Positions 39,244-47,268 of a stretch of 64,000 bases of DNA are shown one piece after another. The stretch is from Paracoccus saliphilus. GTDB taxonomy: Bacteria > Pseudomonadota > Alphaproteobacteria > Rhodobacterales > Rhodobacteraceae. The stretch is from the NCBI RefSeq assembly GCF_028553805.1, contig NZ_CP067140.1, forward strand, positions 1,426,001 to 1,490,000. Direction: 5' to 3'. How positions within the stretch are numbered: position 1 is the first letter of the stretch; each line of letters starts with the position of its first letter. Position numbers and translations under genes: made by a program. Below the pieces are notes generated by a model. It had not been told where the DNA came from. It worked only from the letters and a program-made list of their open reading frames with translations, and did no database searches.

Positions 39244-39939
39244 TCAGCCTTCATCGTCCAGCTGCCGCGACAGCAGGGTCGAGAATTCATCCGCGAAGCT
39301 TTCCCAGTTGCCGACGACGCGATCGGCATCGCCCGACAGCTTGTTATAGAAGATCACCGCCGGGATCGCCGCCAGCAGGCCAAGAGCGGTTGCCAGCAAT
39401 GCCTCGGCAATGCCCGGCGCGACGACGGCAAGGCTGGTATTTTGCGACATCGCGATGCCCTCGAAGGCGTTCTTGATGCCCCAGACCGTGCCGAAAAGCC
39501 CGATAAAGGGCGCGGTCGCCCCCACCGTGGCAAGGAAGGACAGCCCGCGGAACAGCCGCGTCTCCTCGCGCTGGATGGCCACGTTCATGGCCCGGTCGAT
39601 GCGCTGCGTGCCGCCGGGGATCAGCGCCCCGTCCTCGCGATGGCTGCGGCGCCATTCGGTCATGCCGGCCGAGAAAATCCGTTCGGATGCGCCCGAGGGG
39701 CGCTCGCCAAGCCGGTCATACAGGTCGTCCAGCGGCTCGCCGGACCAGAAGGAACGGTCGAATCTGCCTGCCTCCCGCCTTGCATTGGCGAAGGTAAGGA
39801 ATTTCTGGATGATGATTGCCCACCCCCAGAAAGAGGCGATGATCAGGATGATCATCACGACCTTGACCGTCAGCGAGGCGCGCATGAAAAGCGCCACCAG
39901 CGAGAAATCGAGGGCCTGTGCGGCCTGAATGGGTTCCAT
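39244..39939 (-). CDS. tolQ: Tol-Pal system protein TolQ
   Basis: 231 residues from ATG 39939; a GTG two codons earlier is the alternative. MotA/TolQ/ExbB family with three membrane helices; LATVGATAPFIGLFGTVWGI and GIAEALLATALGLLAAIPAVIFYN are the proton-channel helices. First gene of tolQRAB-pal-cpoB. Confidence 0.96.
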   Translation of the reverse strand: MEPIQAAQALDFSLVALFMRASLTVKVVMIILIIASFWGWAIIIQKFLTFANARREAGRFDRSFWSGEPLDDLYDRLGERPSGASERIFSAGMTEWRRSHREDGALIPGGTQRIDRAMNVAIQREETRLFRGLSFLATVGATAPFIGLFGTVWGIKNAFEGIAMSQNTSLAVVAPGIAEALLATALGLLAAIPAVIFYNKLSGDADRVVGNWESFADEFSTLLSRQLDDEG

Positions 39940-40049
39940 TGTCACTGCCTCATCTTGTCGGGCGCGTTTCGCGGGCCTTCTACCGCTTGTTTATCAGCAG
40001 TTTCACCCCCCGCTACAACACAATAGCGTCAATTCGTCGTGCCGCGAAG

Positions 40050-40781
40050 TCAGCGGAACGAGAGCTTGTGCGCCGCGATGGCCTGATAGGCCGGGCGCAG
40101 GTTGTCTGCCAGCCGGGCCAGATCGCCCTCCAGTTCCGGCAGCGGCCCCTCGGGCCCGGCGAAGCCGGTCGAGCGGTTGACCGCGTCATACCAGACCGCG
40201 CCCCAGACCCCGTCTTCCGGATGCGGGCCGGGGCTCCATGACAGCATCCTCCCGCTATAGGCGATGCCGATGCCTTCGCACAGCGCCGACAGCGCACGGG
40301 CCGGGTCGCGGCGGATATCGGCGCTGTCGATGACCAGGGGCGCGGGACCGCGCGCCGCCATCTGCCGGAACATCTCCCATTGCCGGTCAAAGCCCAGCTC
40401 GGCCGGATCGGGCAGCCCGCGCTTGGCCGCGAAAGAGGCGGCGACGCGTTCCGGCTCGCGGATCAGGAAGACATTGGCGAGTGTATCGGTCCAGTCCAGA
40501 TCCATGCCGGGCAGCATATGCTGGACCATGTGCTTCTGATACTGGATCGGCTGCCCGCACGGGTCCACGGTCAGACCGGGCAGCACTTCGCGCCAATCGG
40601 CTGCCTGGCTGGCGATCACCTCGTCGCGCATCGGATGGGGCAGGCCGGTGCGGGTCAGGTAATGGGCATAGAAGGGCTCGTCCACGCAGGCGCAATCGCC
40701 GCGCGCCCCAAATGCGCGCATCATCGCGGTGGAGAGGTTGCGCGGCCCCGACCACATGGCGATCCGTTTCGTGTCAGCCAT
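40050..40781 (-). CDS. Sulfotransferase-like protein inserted between ybgC and tolQ
   Basis: 243 residues from ATG 40781, whose start overlaps ybgC by 8 bases. Begins IAMWSGPRNLSTAMMRAF, resembling the PAPS 5'-phosphosulfate loop of sulfotransferase-fold proteins; PLVIDSADIRRDP could be the 3'-phosphate site. No signal peptide, so cytoplasmic. Substrate unknown. ybgC is normally next to tolQ, so this gene interrupts the standard order. A branched-chain-aminotransferase-associated sulfotransferase-like family is another reading. Confidence 0.75.
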   Translation of the reverse strand: MADTKRIAMWSGPRNLSTAMMRAFGARGDCACVDEPFYAHYLTRTGLPHPMRDEVIASQAADWREVLPGLTVDPCGQPIQYQKHMVQHMLPGMDLDWTDTLANVFLIREPERVAASFAAKRGLPDPAELGFDRQWEMFRQMAARGPAPLVIDSADIRRDPARALSALCEGIGIAYSGRMLSWSPGPHPEDGVWGAVWYDAVNRSTGFAGPEGPLPELEGDLARLADNLRPAYQAIAAHKLSFR

Positions 40782-41178
40782 GCGCGCCTCCCTTGAGCGC
40801 GGCGGCGAGCGGGGCGGGCAGCCGGGCAGGGCGGCCCGATGGTCCAAGACAGGCGACGGTGACGCGGGCGGTGAACAGCACTTCCTCGCCGCGCCGCACC
40901 GACTGGTTCAGGACCACCCGCGCGGGCGATGCGGTCGCGAGATCGGTCGTGACCTCCAGCAGATCGTCGAATTTCGCCGGGCGCAGGTAATCCGCCTCGA
41001 CCCGGCGCACGGCAAAGACATGTCCACCGTTTTCCTTCATCGCCGCCTGGTCGATGCCGAGCGCGCGCAGCCATTCCGACCGTCCCCGCTCGATGAATTT
41101 CAGGTAATTGGCGTAATAGACGATCCCGGCCAGGTCGGTGTCCTCGTAATAGACGCGCAGGGTCAGGCGATGTGTCAT
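40774..41178 (-). CDS. ybgC: Tol-Pal-associated acyl-CoA thioesterase YbgC
   Basis: 134 residues from ATG 41178. Hotdog-fold 4-hydroxybenzoyl-CoA thioesterase family; the catalytic Asp is in YYEDTDLAGIVYYANYLKF near residue 14. In E. coli ybgC heads the tol-pal operon; here one gene separates it from tolQ. Confidence 0.93.
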   Translation of the reverse strand: MTHRLTLRVYYEDTDLAGIVYYANYLKFIERGRSEWLRALGIDQAAMKENGGHVFAVRRVEADYLRPAKFDDLLEVTTDLATASPARVVLNQSVRRGEEVLFTARVTVACLGPSGRPARLPAPLAAALKGGAHG

Positions 41179-41383
41179 CAGGGCTCCATTCGGCAGGGAT
41201 CGTCTTTCGGAACCTATCTCGTTCACAACCGCCCGCCGGACGCAACCTGCAGCACTTGCAGATTGTGCAATCCTGTCGAACAGAGAAAGCGAAAAATCGC
41301 GCCTAATCTTCCCCCGGCGGCGGGCCTATCTCGGTGTCATCGAACCGACGCAATCAAGCGCCGATTGAAGAAGGAAGACGAAA

Positions 41384-41635
41384 ATGAAAGTCATTACAAC
41401 CGGTTTGGTCGCTCTCGCCCTTGCTGCTGGCGCTGCTTCGGCAAGCAATTTCCCCGAAACCCACCGCAATGCCAGCGTCGAACGCCCGGCCCCCAATACC
41501 ACGCAAATCGAGGTCAAGGCCGGCAAGGTGCTGACGACGCGCGAATTGCAGAGCGCCAATCTGTCCGCGGACGATCTGATCACCGTGACCAGCTTCCCGA
41601 CCAGCGAATGGGCCAAGACCCATTACGAGCGTTGA
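41384..41635 (+). CDS. Small secreted protein, unknown
   Basis: 83 residues behind GAAGGAAGACGAAA. Clear signal peptide (MKVITTGLVALALAAGAASAS, cleavage near residue 20); the mature part is ~60 polar residues without cysteines, ending SEWAKTHYER. I do not recognise a family. A single-gene unit: a divergent neighbour on the left and two hairpins, the second a terminator, on the right. The strong ribosome site and terminator suggest real expression. Confidence 0.7.
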   Translation: MKVITTGLVALALAAGAASASNFPETHRNASVERPAPNTTQIEVKAGKVLTTRELQSANLSADDLITVTSFPTSEWAKTHYER

Positions 41636-41648
41636 TTGCTCCGCCCGG

Positions 41649-41674
41649 AGGCATCCGCAATCCCGCGGATGCCT
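41649..41674 (+). other. Perfect 10-bp hairpin after the small secreted-protein gene
   Basis: AGGCATCCGC and GCGGATGCCT form a perfect stem with a 6-base loop, 13 bases after the stop codon. No T-run follows, so it may stabilise the 3' end ahead of the true terminator at 41699. Confidence 0.6.
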
Positions 41675-41698
41675 CATGGCGCGGCAGCGACAGGTGAG

Positions 41699-41725
41699 GC
41701 CGTCCCGTTTGGGGCGGCTTTTTTT
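41699..41725 (+). terminator. Intrinsic terminator of the small secreted-protein gene
   Basis: GCCGTCCC-GTTT-GGGGCGGC stem (one G-T pair) followed by TTTTTTT. Confidence 0.85.
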
Positions 41726-41775
41726 GTTTGGGGGGCGGGGTAACTGAGGGGCTTTGAGTCCATAGCCGCCCTTCG

Positions 41776-42735
41776 TCAGGCCCACAGGGTCTGAGGCCAG
41801 AGCAGGTCTTCAAGGTCCTCAAGCCGCTTGACCGACGACTGCCAATCGTTGATGGCGATGTGGCGCAGGTCACTTGCCCCGTGGAGCATCATTAGCGTTG
41901 TCAGGCGTCGCCGCATGGCATCATCGTAATCCTCTGCGGACATGCGATAGCCTTCCAGGAGGGCCCGGAGCCGGCCAGGAACGCCTGCACACATGAAGGT
42001 GCTCGGACCCAAGAGATCGTATTCCCGCCAGCCTGTCATCACATCGCCAAAGTCGATGACAGCTGCGAGCCGCCAGCCATCAGGTGTTTCTGTCAGAAGC
42101 AGGTTTTCTGGGATCCATTCCCCAGTTAGGATCACAGGTTGCACTTCCGCCGGCAGTACCGAGGGCGCGGCGCGCAGAAGAGGCGGCAGTTCGGCCAACA
42201 GGTGCTCCGGCAATCCCTGACGCCTATGCCGCTCGATACAGCCTTCGGCTTGGTGCTTGATGAAGTCCGGCCACGCGGGCGGCATTTCAAGCAACTTACC
42301 GGGATCGACGGTTTGAACTTCAGCAATGGTGCGCCCGATGTCACCCAGGATGTATATGCGCTCTTGCTCAGATAGCTCTGGCCAGACCTCGGAACCTACT
42401 CTGCCGGACAGTTTAGTGATAATTAGCCATGACCAACCGCTGTCCTTTCCTTCCGCCACGATTCGGGGAATTGGGACGGTCAGACGTCCGTCGAGCTGGC
42501 GCAGCGCAAGGCGCTCGGCCGCGAACTGTGCGGCGTAGATCGGAGGGAAAATCTTCAGGATGGCATCGCCGGTCAAGTCGATAACAAGATTGGTGCCGGT
42601 CTTGAAGGAAGTGGGTGACACGGCATCGACATTTGCCCCGTGCGCAATTCCCATGACGACAGGCAACCAGAGGTCTGGGGCAGACCGCCACCGCTTAAAA
42701 TCCTCCGCATTTGAGATGTCTGGCCAGGTTTTCAT
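41776..42735 (-). CDS. Aminoglycoside-phosphotransferase-like kinase with altered catalytic motif
   Basis: 319 residues from ATG 42735. APH/choline-kinase fold: GTNLVIDL (~residue 47) and ILKIFPP for the nucleotide site, then LTGEWIPENLLL at the catalytic loop and AVIDFGDVMTGWREYDL for metal binding. The usual loop is HGDxxxxN; here His and Asp are replaced by Thr and Glu while Asn is kept. It may belong to a subfamily with another substrate, or have low activity. Base composition is visibly less GC-rich than its neighbours, suggesting transfer. Divergent from the LysR gene. Confidence 0.75.
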   Translation of the reverse strand: MKTWPDISNAEDFKRWRSAPDLWLPVVMGIAHGANVDAVSPTSFKTGTNLVIDLTGDAILKIFPPIYAAQFAAERLALRQLDGRLTVPIPRIVAEGKDSGWSWLIITKLSGRVGSEVWPELSEQERIYILGDIGRTIAEVQTVDPGKLLEMPPAWPDFIKHQAEGCIERHRRQGLPEHLLAELPPLLRAAPSVLPAEVQPVILTGEWIPENLLLTETPDGWRLAAVIDFGDVMTGWREYDLLGPSTFMCAGVPGRLRALLEGYRMSAEDYDDAMRRRLTTLMMLHGASDLRHIAINDWQSSVKRLEDLEDLLWPQTLWA

Positions 42736-42955
42736 GCTCTTTCCTTTAGTTATGCAGGATAAGAAGCCATGAAGAGGAAAGGTGCAATGTTTGCTCCGTC
42801 CGCAAAATACCCGCAAAACCCGCGCCACGCATTTTTTCCTGAAGCCCCGACCCTACGCGCACAACCATCCCACGCAGCTAACCCTCGCGTGACCCTCTCA
42901 CCCACCAAACCCCCCGCACGTTTTTTTCACCCCAAGCCCTTGCGCAAACTGCATT

Positions 42956-42970
42956 ATGAGAACATCTCAT
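42956..42970. promoter_or_regulatory. Perfect palindrome just before the LysR start
   Basis: ATGAGA-ACA-TCTCAT is an exact inverted repeat ending 5 bases before the LysR ATG. LysR proteins commonly bind dyads of this size with a T-N11-A core, so autoregulation is plausible. The same position should hold the ribosome-binding site, and none is evident. Confidence 0.4.
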
Positions 42971-42975
42971 CCGCC

Positions 42976-43857
42976 ATGGACATCACCGTTCTCCGCACAT
43001 TCATCAGCATTCTCGACGAGGGCAGCTTCTCTGCCGCGGCCCGGAGGATGGGGATATCGCGCAGCCTGTGCAGCAAGTATATCTCGGATCTCGAGGCCGA
43101 TCTGGGGGCGAGGCTGCTGTCGCGCACGACCCGGGCCCTGCGCCCCACCGCGCTGGGGCTGGAATACAGCCGCCAAATCCGCGAGGTGCTGCGCCAGCTC
43201 GACGGCGCGAACGAGATGGTGCGCGACGCCTCGGCCCATCCCGCCGGCGCGCTCAAGATCGGGGCGCCGGCCTCCTATATCCACAAGCTGTTCCGGCCGC
43301 ATCTGATGCGCTTCATGGACGATCACCCCGATATCCGGCTCGAGATGGTGCTGGATGACGGGGTCACCGACCTGATCGGCGGCGGCTATGACGCGGTGAT
43401 CCGGATCGGTTTCCTCGAGGATTCGGCGCTGCATGCCCGCAAGCTGCACGAGGCGGGGATCCTGCTGGTCGCCTCGCCCGGCTATGTTGAACGGCATGGC
43501 GAGCCGGTGGCGCCTTCGGACCTGACACGCCATAGCTGCCTGCATTACACCAATCTGCGCGGGCCGGGGACATGGCCCCTGCGCTGCGGCAAGGAGGTGT
43601 TCTACCAGAAGGTCCAGCCGGTCTTCTCGACCAATGACACCGAGCTGCTGCATTCCCTGGCCGTCGGCGGCAAGGGCGTGGCGCTGCTGCCGCAATTCAC
43701 CATCGCCGATGATCTCGAGGCGGGGCGGCTATTGCCGCTGATGACCAATTTCGCGCTGCCCGATATCCCGGTCAGCCTGGTCTATCCGACGGGAAAGCTG
43801 ATGACCGCGGCGATGCGCAGTTTCCTGGATTTCACCACGCATCTGCGGCTGCCTTAG
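42976..43857 (+). CDS. LysR-family transcriptional regulator
   Basis: 293 residues from ATG 42976 (MDITVLRTFISILDEGSF); the frame is open upstream but the LysR domain begins here. Winged helix-turn-helix at residues 1-60 (FSAAARRMGISRSLCSKYISDLEADLGARLLSRTTR region), effector domain 90-290. Sequence resembles the CrgA-like LysR group. Divergent from the phosphotransferase gene across 240 bases, a usual arrangement for a regulator and its target. Confidence 0.9.
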   Translation: MDITVLRTFISILDEGSFSAAARRMGISRSLCSKYISDLEADLGARLLSRTTRALRPTALGLEYSRQIREVLRQLDGANEMVRDASAHPAGALKIGAPASYIHKLFRPHLMRFMDDHPDIRLEMVLDDGVTDLIGGGYDAVIRIGFLEDSALHARKLHEAGILLVASPGYVERHGEPVAPSDLTRHSCLHYTNLRGPGTWPLRCGKEVFYQKVQPVFSTNDTELLHSLAVGGKGVALLPQFTIADDLEAGRLLPLMTNFALPDIPVSLVYPTGKLMTAAMRSFLDFTTHLRLP

Positions 43858-43870
43858 CGGCCCGGCGAGT

Positions 43871-44455
43871 TCAGCCCTCTTTCGCCGCCGCCATCCGCGC
43901 CGCCAGCCGCAAGGCATGGGCGGGATCCGTCGCGGCCAGGGGCAGGACCGGATCATAGGCCGCCCGGATCAGCGCCGCCATCTCCGGCGAGGGTGCGATG
44001 TCGCGGGCGAAACTCAGCGCGCTGCGCATCGTCACGGCTTCGGCCAGCGCGGCCGGATGGGCCTCGGCCAGGGCTCCGGTCATGCGCAAGAATCCCATGC
44101 AGGCGCGGATCCCGCCATCGGCGTCAAAGCGGAACAGCCGGTATTGATCCGCATCATCGGCTTGCAGCCGCGCGGGCAGGCCGGGCTGTCCGGTCAGCCG
44201 GTCGAGATCGGGAACCTCTTCCAGCTCGGCCCAGTCACGCAGGAAGAACAGCATCAGGTTGCTGCCCATTTCGGGATCGGTCTCGGCAACCGGATGCCCG
44301 GCATGCGCGAACCCGGCCCTGATCGCGCCCCGAAAGATATCGAGGCTCTCATCCGCCAGCCCGAAAATCACCGGCGCCACCGGCCGCCCCCAGCGGGCGC
44401 AGAGATATGTCCCGTCCTGCCGGGTAAACAATTCGGTGATCTGCTCGGGCGTCAT
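43871..44455 (-). CDS. Conserved-looking protein of unknown function
   Basis: 194 residues from ATG 44455 (MTPEQITELF); a TTG ten codons upstream would start inside a repeat element and is rejected. No signal peptide or membrane segment. Acidic N-terminal half (ADESLDIFRGAIRAGF, DPEMGSNLMLFFLRDW) and an Ala-rich helical C-terminal half. I recognise no family. Its stop is 13 bases from the convergent LysR stop. Confidence 0.65.
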   Translation of the reverse strand: MTPEQITELFTRQDGTYLCARWGRPVAPVIFGLADESLDIFRGAIRAGFAHAGHPVAETDPEMGSNLMLFFLRDWAELEEVPDLDRLTGQPGLPARLQADDADQYRLFRFDADGGIRACMGFLRMTGALAEAHPAALAEAVTMRSALSFARDIAPSPEMAALIRAAYDPVLPLAATDPAHALRLAARMAAAKEG

Positions 44456-44469
44456 CCGGGCCTCGTATA

Positions 44470-44537
44470 TTTCTTCTTCAGGCAAATATCCTGGGGGGAG
44501 TCGTCATGCAGATGACGACGGGGGGCAACGCCCCCCG
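44470..44537 (-). repeat. Dispersed element, copy 4
   Basis: Minus-strand orientation, 26 bases after the scoB stop. GGGGGGCGTTGCCCCCC hairpin, TCGTCAT-CTGC-ATGACGA hairpin, then CCCCCCAGGATATTTGCCTGAAGAAGAAA. Two substitutions in the tail make it the most diverged copy. Confidence 0.8.
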
Positions 44538-44563
44538 CCATCCCATCCGCTCAATTCAACGCC

Positions 44564-45190
44564 TCAACCGACAATCGTCGCCTCGGTCGCGGCGCGGATC
44601 TCGTCTTCGGTCACGCCATCGGCGGTCTCGACGATCCTCAGCCCACCCTCGACGACATCCAGAACGCCCAGGTTGGTGATGATCCGGTTCACGACGGCCT
44701 TGCCGGTCAGCGGCAGGGTGCATTGCTTCAACAGCTTCGACTCACCGGCCTTGTTGGTGTGATCCATGACCACGATGACATTGCGCACACCGGCGACCAG
44801 GTCCATCGCGCCGCCCATGCCCTTGACCAGCTTGCCGGGGATCATCCAGTTCGCGAGATCGCCATTCTCGGCCACCTCCATTGCGCCCAGGATCGCCGCC
44901 GCGATCTTGCCGCCGCGGATCATGCCGAAACTCATCGCGCTGTCGAAGAACGAGGTGCGGTCCAGCTCGGTGATGGTCTGCTTGCCGGCATTGATCAGGT
45001 CCGGATCCTCCTCGCCCTCATAGGGGAAGGGGCCCATGCCCAGCATGCCGTTCTCGGATTGCAGGGTGATGTCCTTGTCACCGACGTAATTGGCCACCAG
45101 CGTCGGAATCCCGATGCCGAGATTGACATACATGCCGTCTTCCAGTTCCTGCGCCGCCCGCGCGGCCATCTGGTTGCGATCCCAAGGCAT
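44564..45190 (-). CDS. scoB: Succinyl-CoA:3-oxoacid CoA-transferase subunit B
   Basis: 208 residues from ATG 45190, overlapping the scoA stop by one base. The catalytic glutamate lies in SENGMLGMGP (near residue 45), which forms the CoA thioester. With ScoA it moves CoA between succinyl-CoA and acetoacetate for ketone-body or PHB breakdown. Confidence 0.95.
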   Translation of the reverse strand: MPWDRNQMAARAAQELEDGMYVNLGIGIPTLVANYVGDKDITLQSENGMLGMGPFPYEGEEDPDLINAGKQTITELDRTSFFDSAMSFGMIRGGKIAAAILGAMEVAENGDLANWMIPGKLVKGMGGAMDLVAGVRNVIVVMDHTNKAGESKLLKQCTLPLTGKAVVNRIITNLGVLDVVEGGLRIVETADGVTEDEIRAATEATIVG

Positions 45191-45894
45191 TACGCGGTCT
45201 CCTTCTTGCGGGTGGTGCGCTGTTCGATGCGCTTTTCGTGATCGCCCTGGATGATGCGATGCACATAGATGCCGGGCAGGTGGATATGGTCGGGATCGAT
45301 GCTGCCACGCGGCACGATCTCTTCGACCTCGACCACGCAGACGCGCCCGCACATCGCCGCCGGAGGGTTGAAATTGCGCGCCGTCTTGCGGAACACGAGA
45401 TTGCCGGTGTCGTCGGCCTTCCATGCCTTGACGATGGACAGATCGGCGAAGATGCCGCGCTCGAGGATATAATCCTCGCCGTCGAAGGTCTTGGCCTCCT
45501 TGCCCTCGGCAATCTGGGTGCCGACGCCGGTCTTGGTGTAGAAGCCGGGAATGCCCGCGCCGCCGGCGCGCATCCGCTCGGCCAGGGTGCCCTGCGGGTT
45601 GAATTCCAGTTCCAGTTCGTCCGACAGGTATTGCCGCATGAATTCGGCATTCTCACCGACATAGGAGGACATCATCTTCCTGATCTGCCTGCTGTCCAGA
45701 AGCTTGCCGAGGCCGAATCCGTCCACCCCGGCATTGTTGCTGGCCACGGTCAGGTCCTTGACGCCGCTTTTCACGATCGCGTCGATCAGCAATTCGGGAA
45801 TCCCGCAAAGGCCGAAACCGCCTGCCGCGATCAGCATCCCGTCTTTCAAGAGGCCATCAAGCGCCTCGTCCGCATTCGAATAGACCTTTTTCAT
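45190..45894 (-). CDS. scoA: Succinyl-CoA:3-oxoacid CoA-transferase subunit A
   Basis: 234 residues. Starts [20 protein letters not shown]; the CoA-transferase signature [13 protein letters not shown] is at 21-33. Operon with scoB. Divergent from the ABC transporter operon across 182 bases. Confidence 0.95.
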   Translation of the reverse strand: MKKVYSNADEALDGLLKDGMLIAAGGFGLCGIPELLIDAIVKSGVKDLTVASNNAGVDGFGLGKLLDSRQIRKMMSSYVGENAEFMRQYLSDELELEFNPQGTLAERMRAGGAGIPGFYTKTGVGTQIAEGKEAKTFDGEDYILERGIFADLSIVKAWKADDTGNLVFRKTARNFNPPAAMCGRVCVVEVEEIVPRGSIDPDHIHLPGIYVHRIIQGDHEKRIEQRTTRKKETA

Positions 45895-46076
45895 CGGTCC
45901 TCCCCTGGTGAATCCGCGTGTCAGAAACCTTGTGGCCCGAGGCGAAGCTCAAGTCAATCTGACCAGCCGGGCCGCAACGCGCGAAAGAAAAATCGCAAAC
46001 GGTGTTGCCATTGATCGGATACGGGGTTTTACTCGCTTCGCGCTGAACAACCATAGCATAACAGGGAGAGCGCCTA

Positions 46077-47180
46077 TTGCTGGACAATACTTCGGGTGAC
46101 GCATTCGTCGCTTTCGAACACGTGCAGAAAAGCTATGACGGCCAAACACTTGTCGTCAAAGACTTGAACCTGTCCATCGCCAAGGGAGAGTTCGTGACGA
46201 TGCTCGGCCCCTCCGGTTCGGGCAAGACCACATGCCTGATGATGCTGGCAGGATTCGAGACCGCGACTCATGGCGAGATCCGTCTCGATGGCCGCCCCAT
46301 CAACCAGGTGCCGCCGCATAAGCGCGGCATCGGCATGGTCTTCCAGAACTATGCGCTGTTTCCGCATATGACGGTGGGCGAGAACCTGTCCTTTCCGCTG
46401 GAAGTGCGGGGCATGGGCAAGGCGGAACGCGAGACCCGCATCAAGCGCAGCCTCGACATGGTGCAGATGGGGGCCTTTGCAAATCGCCGCCCGGCGCAAT
46501 TGTCGGGCGGGCAGCAGCAGCGGATCGCCTTGGCGCGGGCACTGGTCTTCGATCCGCACCTGGTGCTGATGGACGAGCCGCTGGGCGCGCTGGACAAGCA
46601 GCTTCGCGAGCATATGCAGTTCGAAATCAAGCATTTGCACGAAGAACTTGGAATCACCGTCGTCTATGTCACCCATGACCAGACCGAGGCGCTGACCATG
46701 TCGGACCGGATCGCGGTCTTCGATGATGGCCGTATCCAGCAGCTTGCCACGCCGAACCAGCTCTATGAGCAGCCAGAGAACAGCTTTGTTGCCGGGTTCA
46801 TCGGTGAAAACAACGCCTTGCCCGGGGTTATCGAGAAACTGGATGGCGACAAGGCGCTGGTCAAGCTGGGAGATGGAGAGGTAATCGACGCGACCGCGGT
46901 CAATATCCGCGAGCGCGGGCAGAAGACCACCGTGTCGATCCGTCCCGAGCGGGTGGAGTTCAAGCCCGAGATGATGCCGCCCGGCGCGCATACGATCGAG
47001 GCCGATGTGCTGGAGGTGGTCTATATGGGCGATATCCTGCGGACCCGGCTGCGCGTGGCGGGGAATGACGATTTCATCATGAAATGCCGCAACACCATCG
47101 GACAAACACGGCTGGAACCTGGCCAGAAGATCCGCATCGGCTGGCATCCGCAGGACGCCCGCGCGCTGGATCCGATCTGA
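46077..47180 (+). CDS. Polyamine-type ABC transporter ATPase (PotA-like)
   Basis: 367 residues, apparently starting with TTG at 46077 after AGGGAGAG. Walker A GPSGSGKTT near residue 44, Q-loop VFQNYALFPHMTV, signature LSGGQQQRIALARAL, Walker B LVLMDEPLGALD, H-loop THDQTEA. The C-terminal TOBE domain (about 285-367) is typical of PotA/FbpC-type ATPases. Heads a five-gene uptake operon. Confidence 0.92.
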   Translation: MLDNTSGDAFVAFEHVQKSYDGQTLVVKDLNLSIAKGEFVTMLGPSGSGKTTCLMMLAGFETATHGEIRLDGRPINQVPPHKRGIGMVFQNYALFPHMTVGENLSFPLEVRGMGKAERETRIKRSLDMVQMGAFANRRPAQLSGGQQQRIALARALVFDPHLVLMDEPLGALDKQLREHMQFEIKHLHEELGITVVYVTHDQTEALTMSDRIAVFDDGRIQQLATPNQLYEQPENSFVAGFIGENNALPGVIEKLDGDKALVKLGDGEVIDATAVNIRERGQKTTVSIRPERVEFKPEMMPPGAHTIEADVLEVVYMGDILRTRLRVAGNDDFIMKCRNTIGQTRLEPGQKIRIGWHPQDARALDPI

Positions 47181-47202
47181 CCGGCGGCGTCCGATCCTGA
47201 TT

Positions 47203-47221
47203 CCGGCCTGGGGCAGGCCGG
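47203..47221 (+). other. Intercistronic hairpin between ATPase and first binding-protein gene
   Basis: CCGGCCT-GGGGC-AGGCCGG, a perfect 7-bp stem without a T-run, 22 bases after the ATPase stop. Such hairpins often protect or shorten parts of a polycistronic mRNA so that the binding protein is made in excess. A second small dyad (AAATAT-TCAG-ATATTT, 47241-47256) lies directly before the ribosome site. Confidence 0.55.
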
Positions 47222-47268
47222 GACAACGAGAATAAAGCGAAAATATTCAGATATTTGGAGCTGAAACC

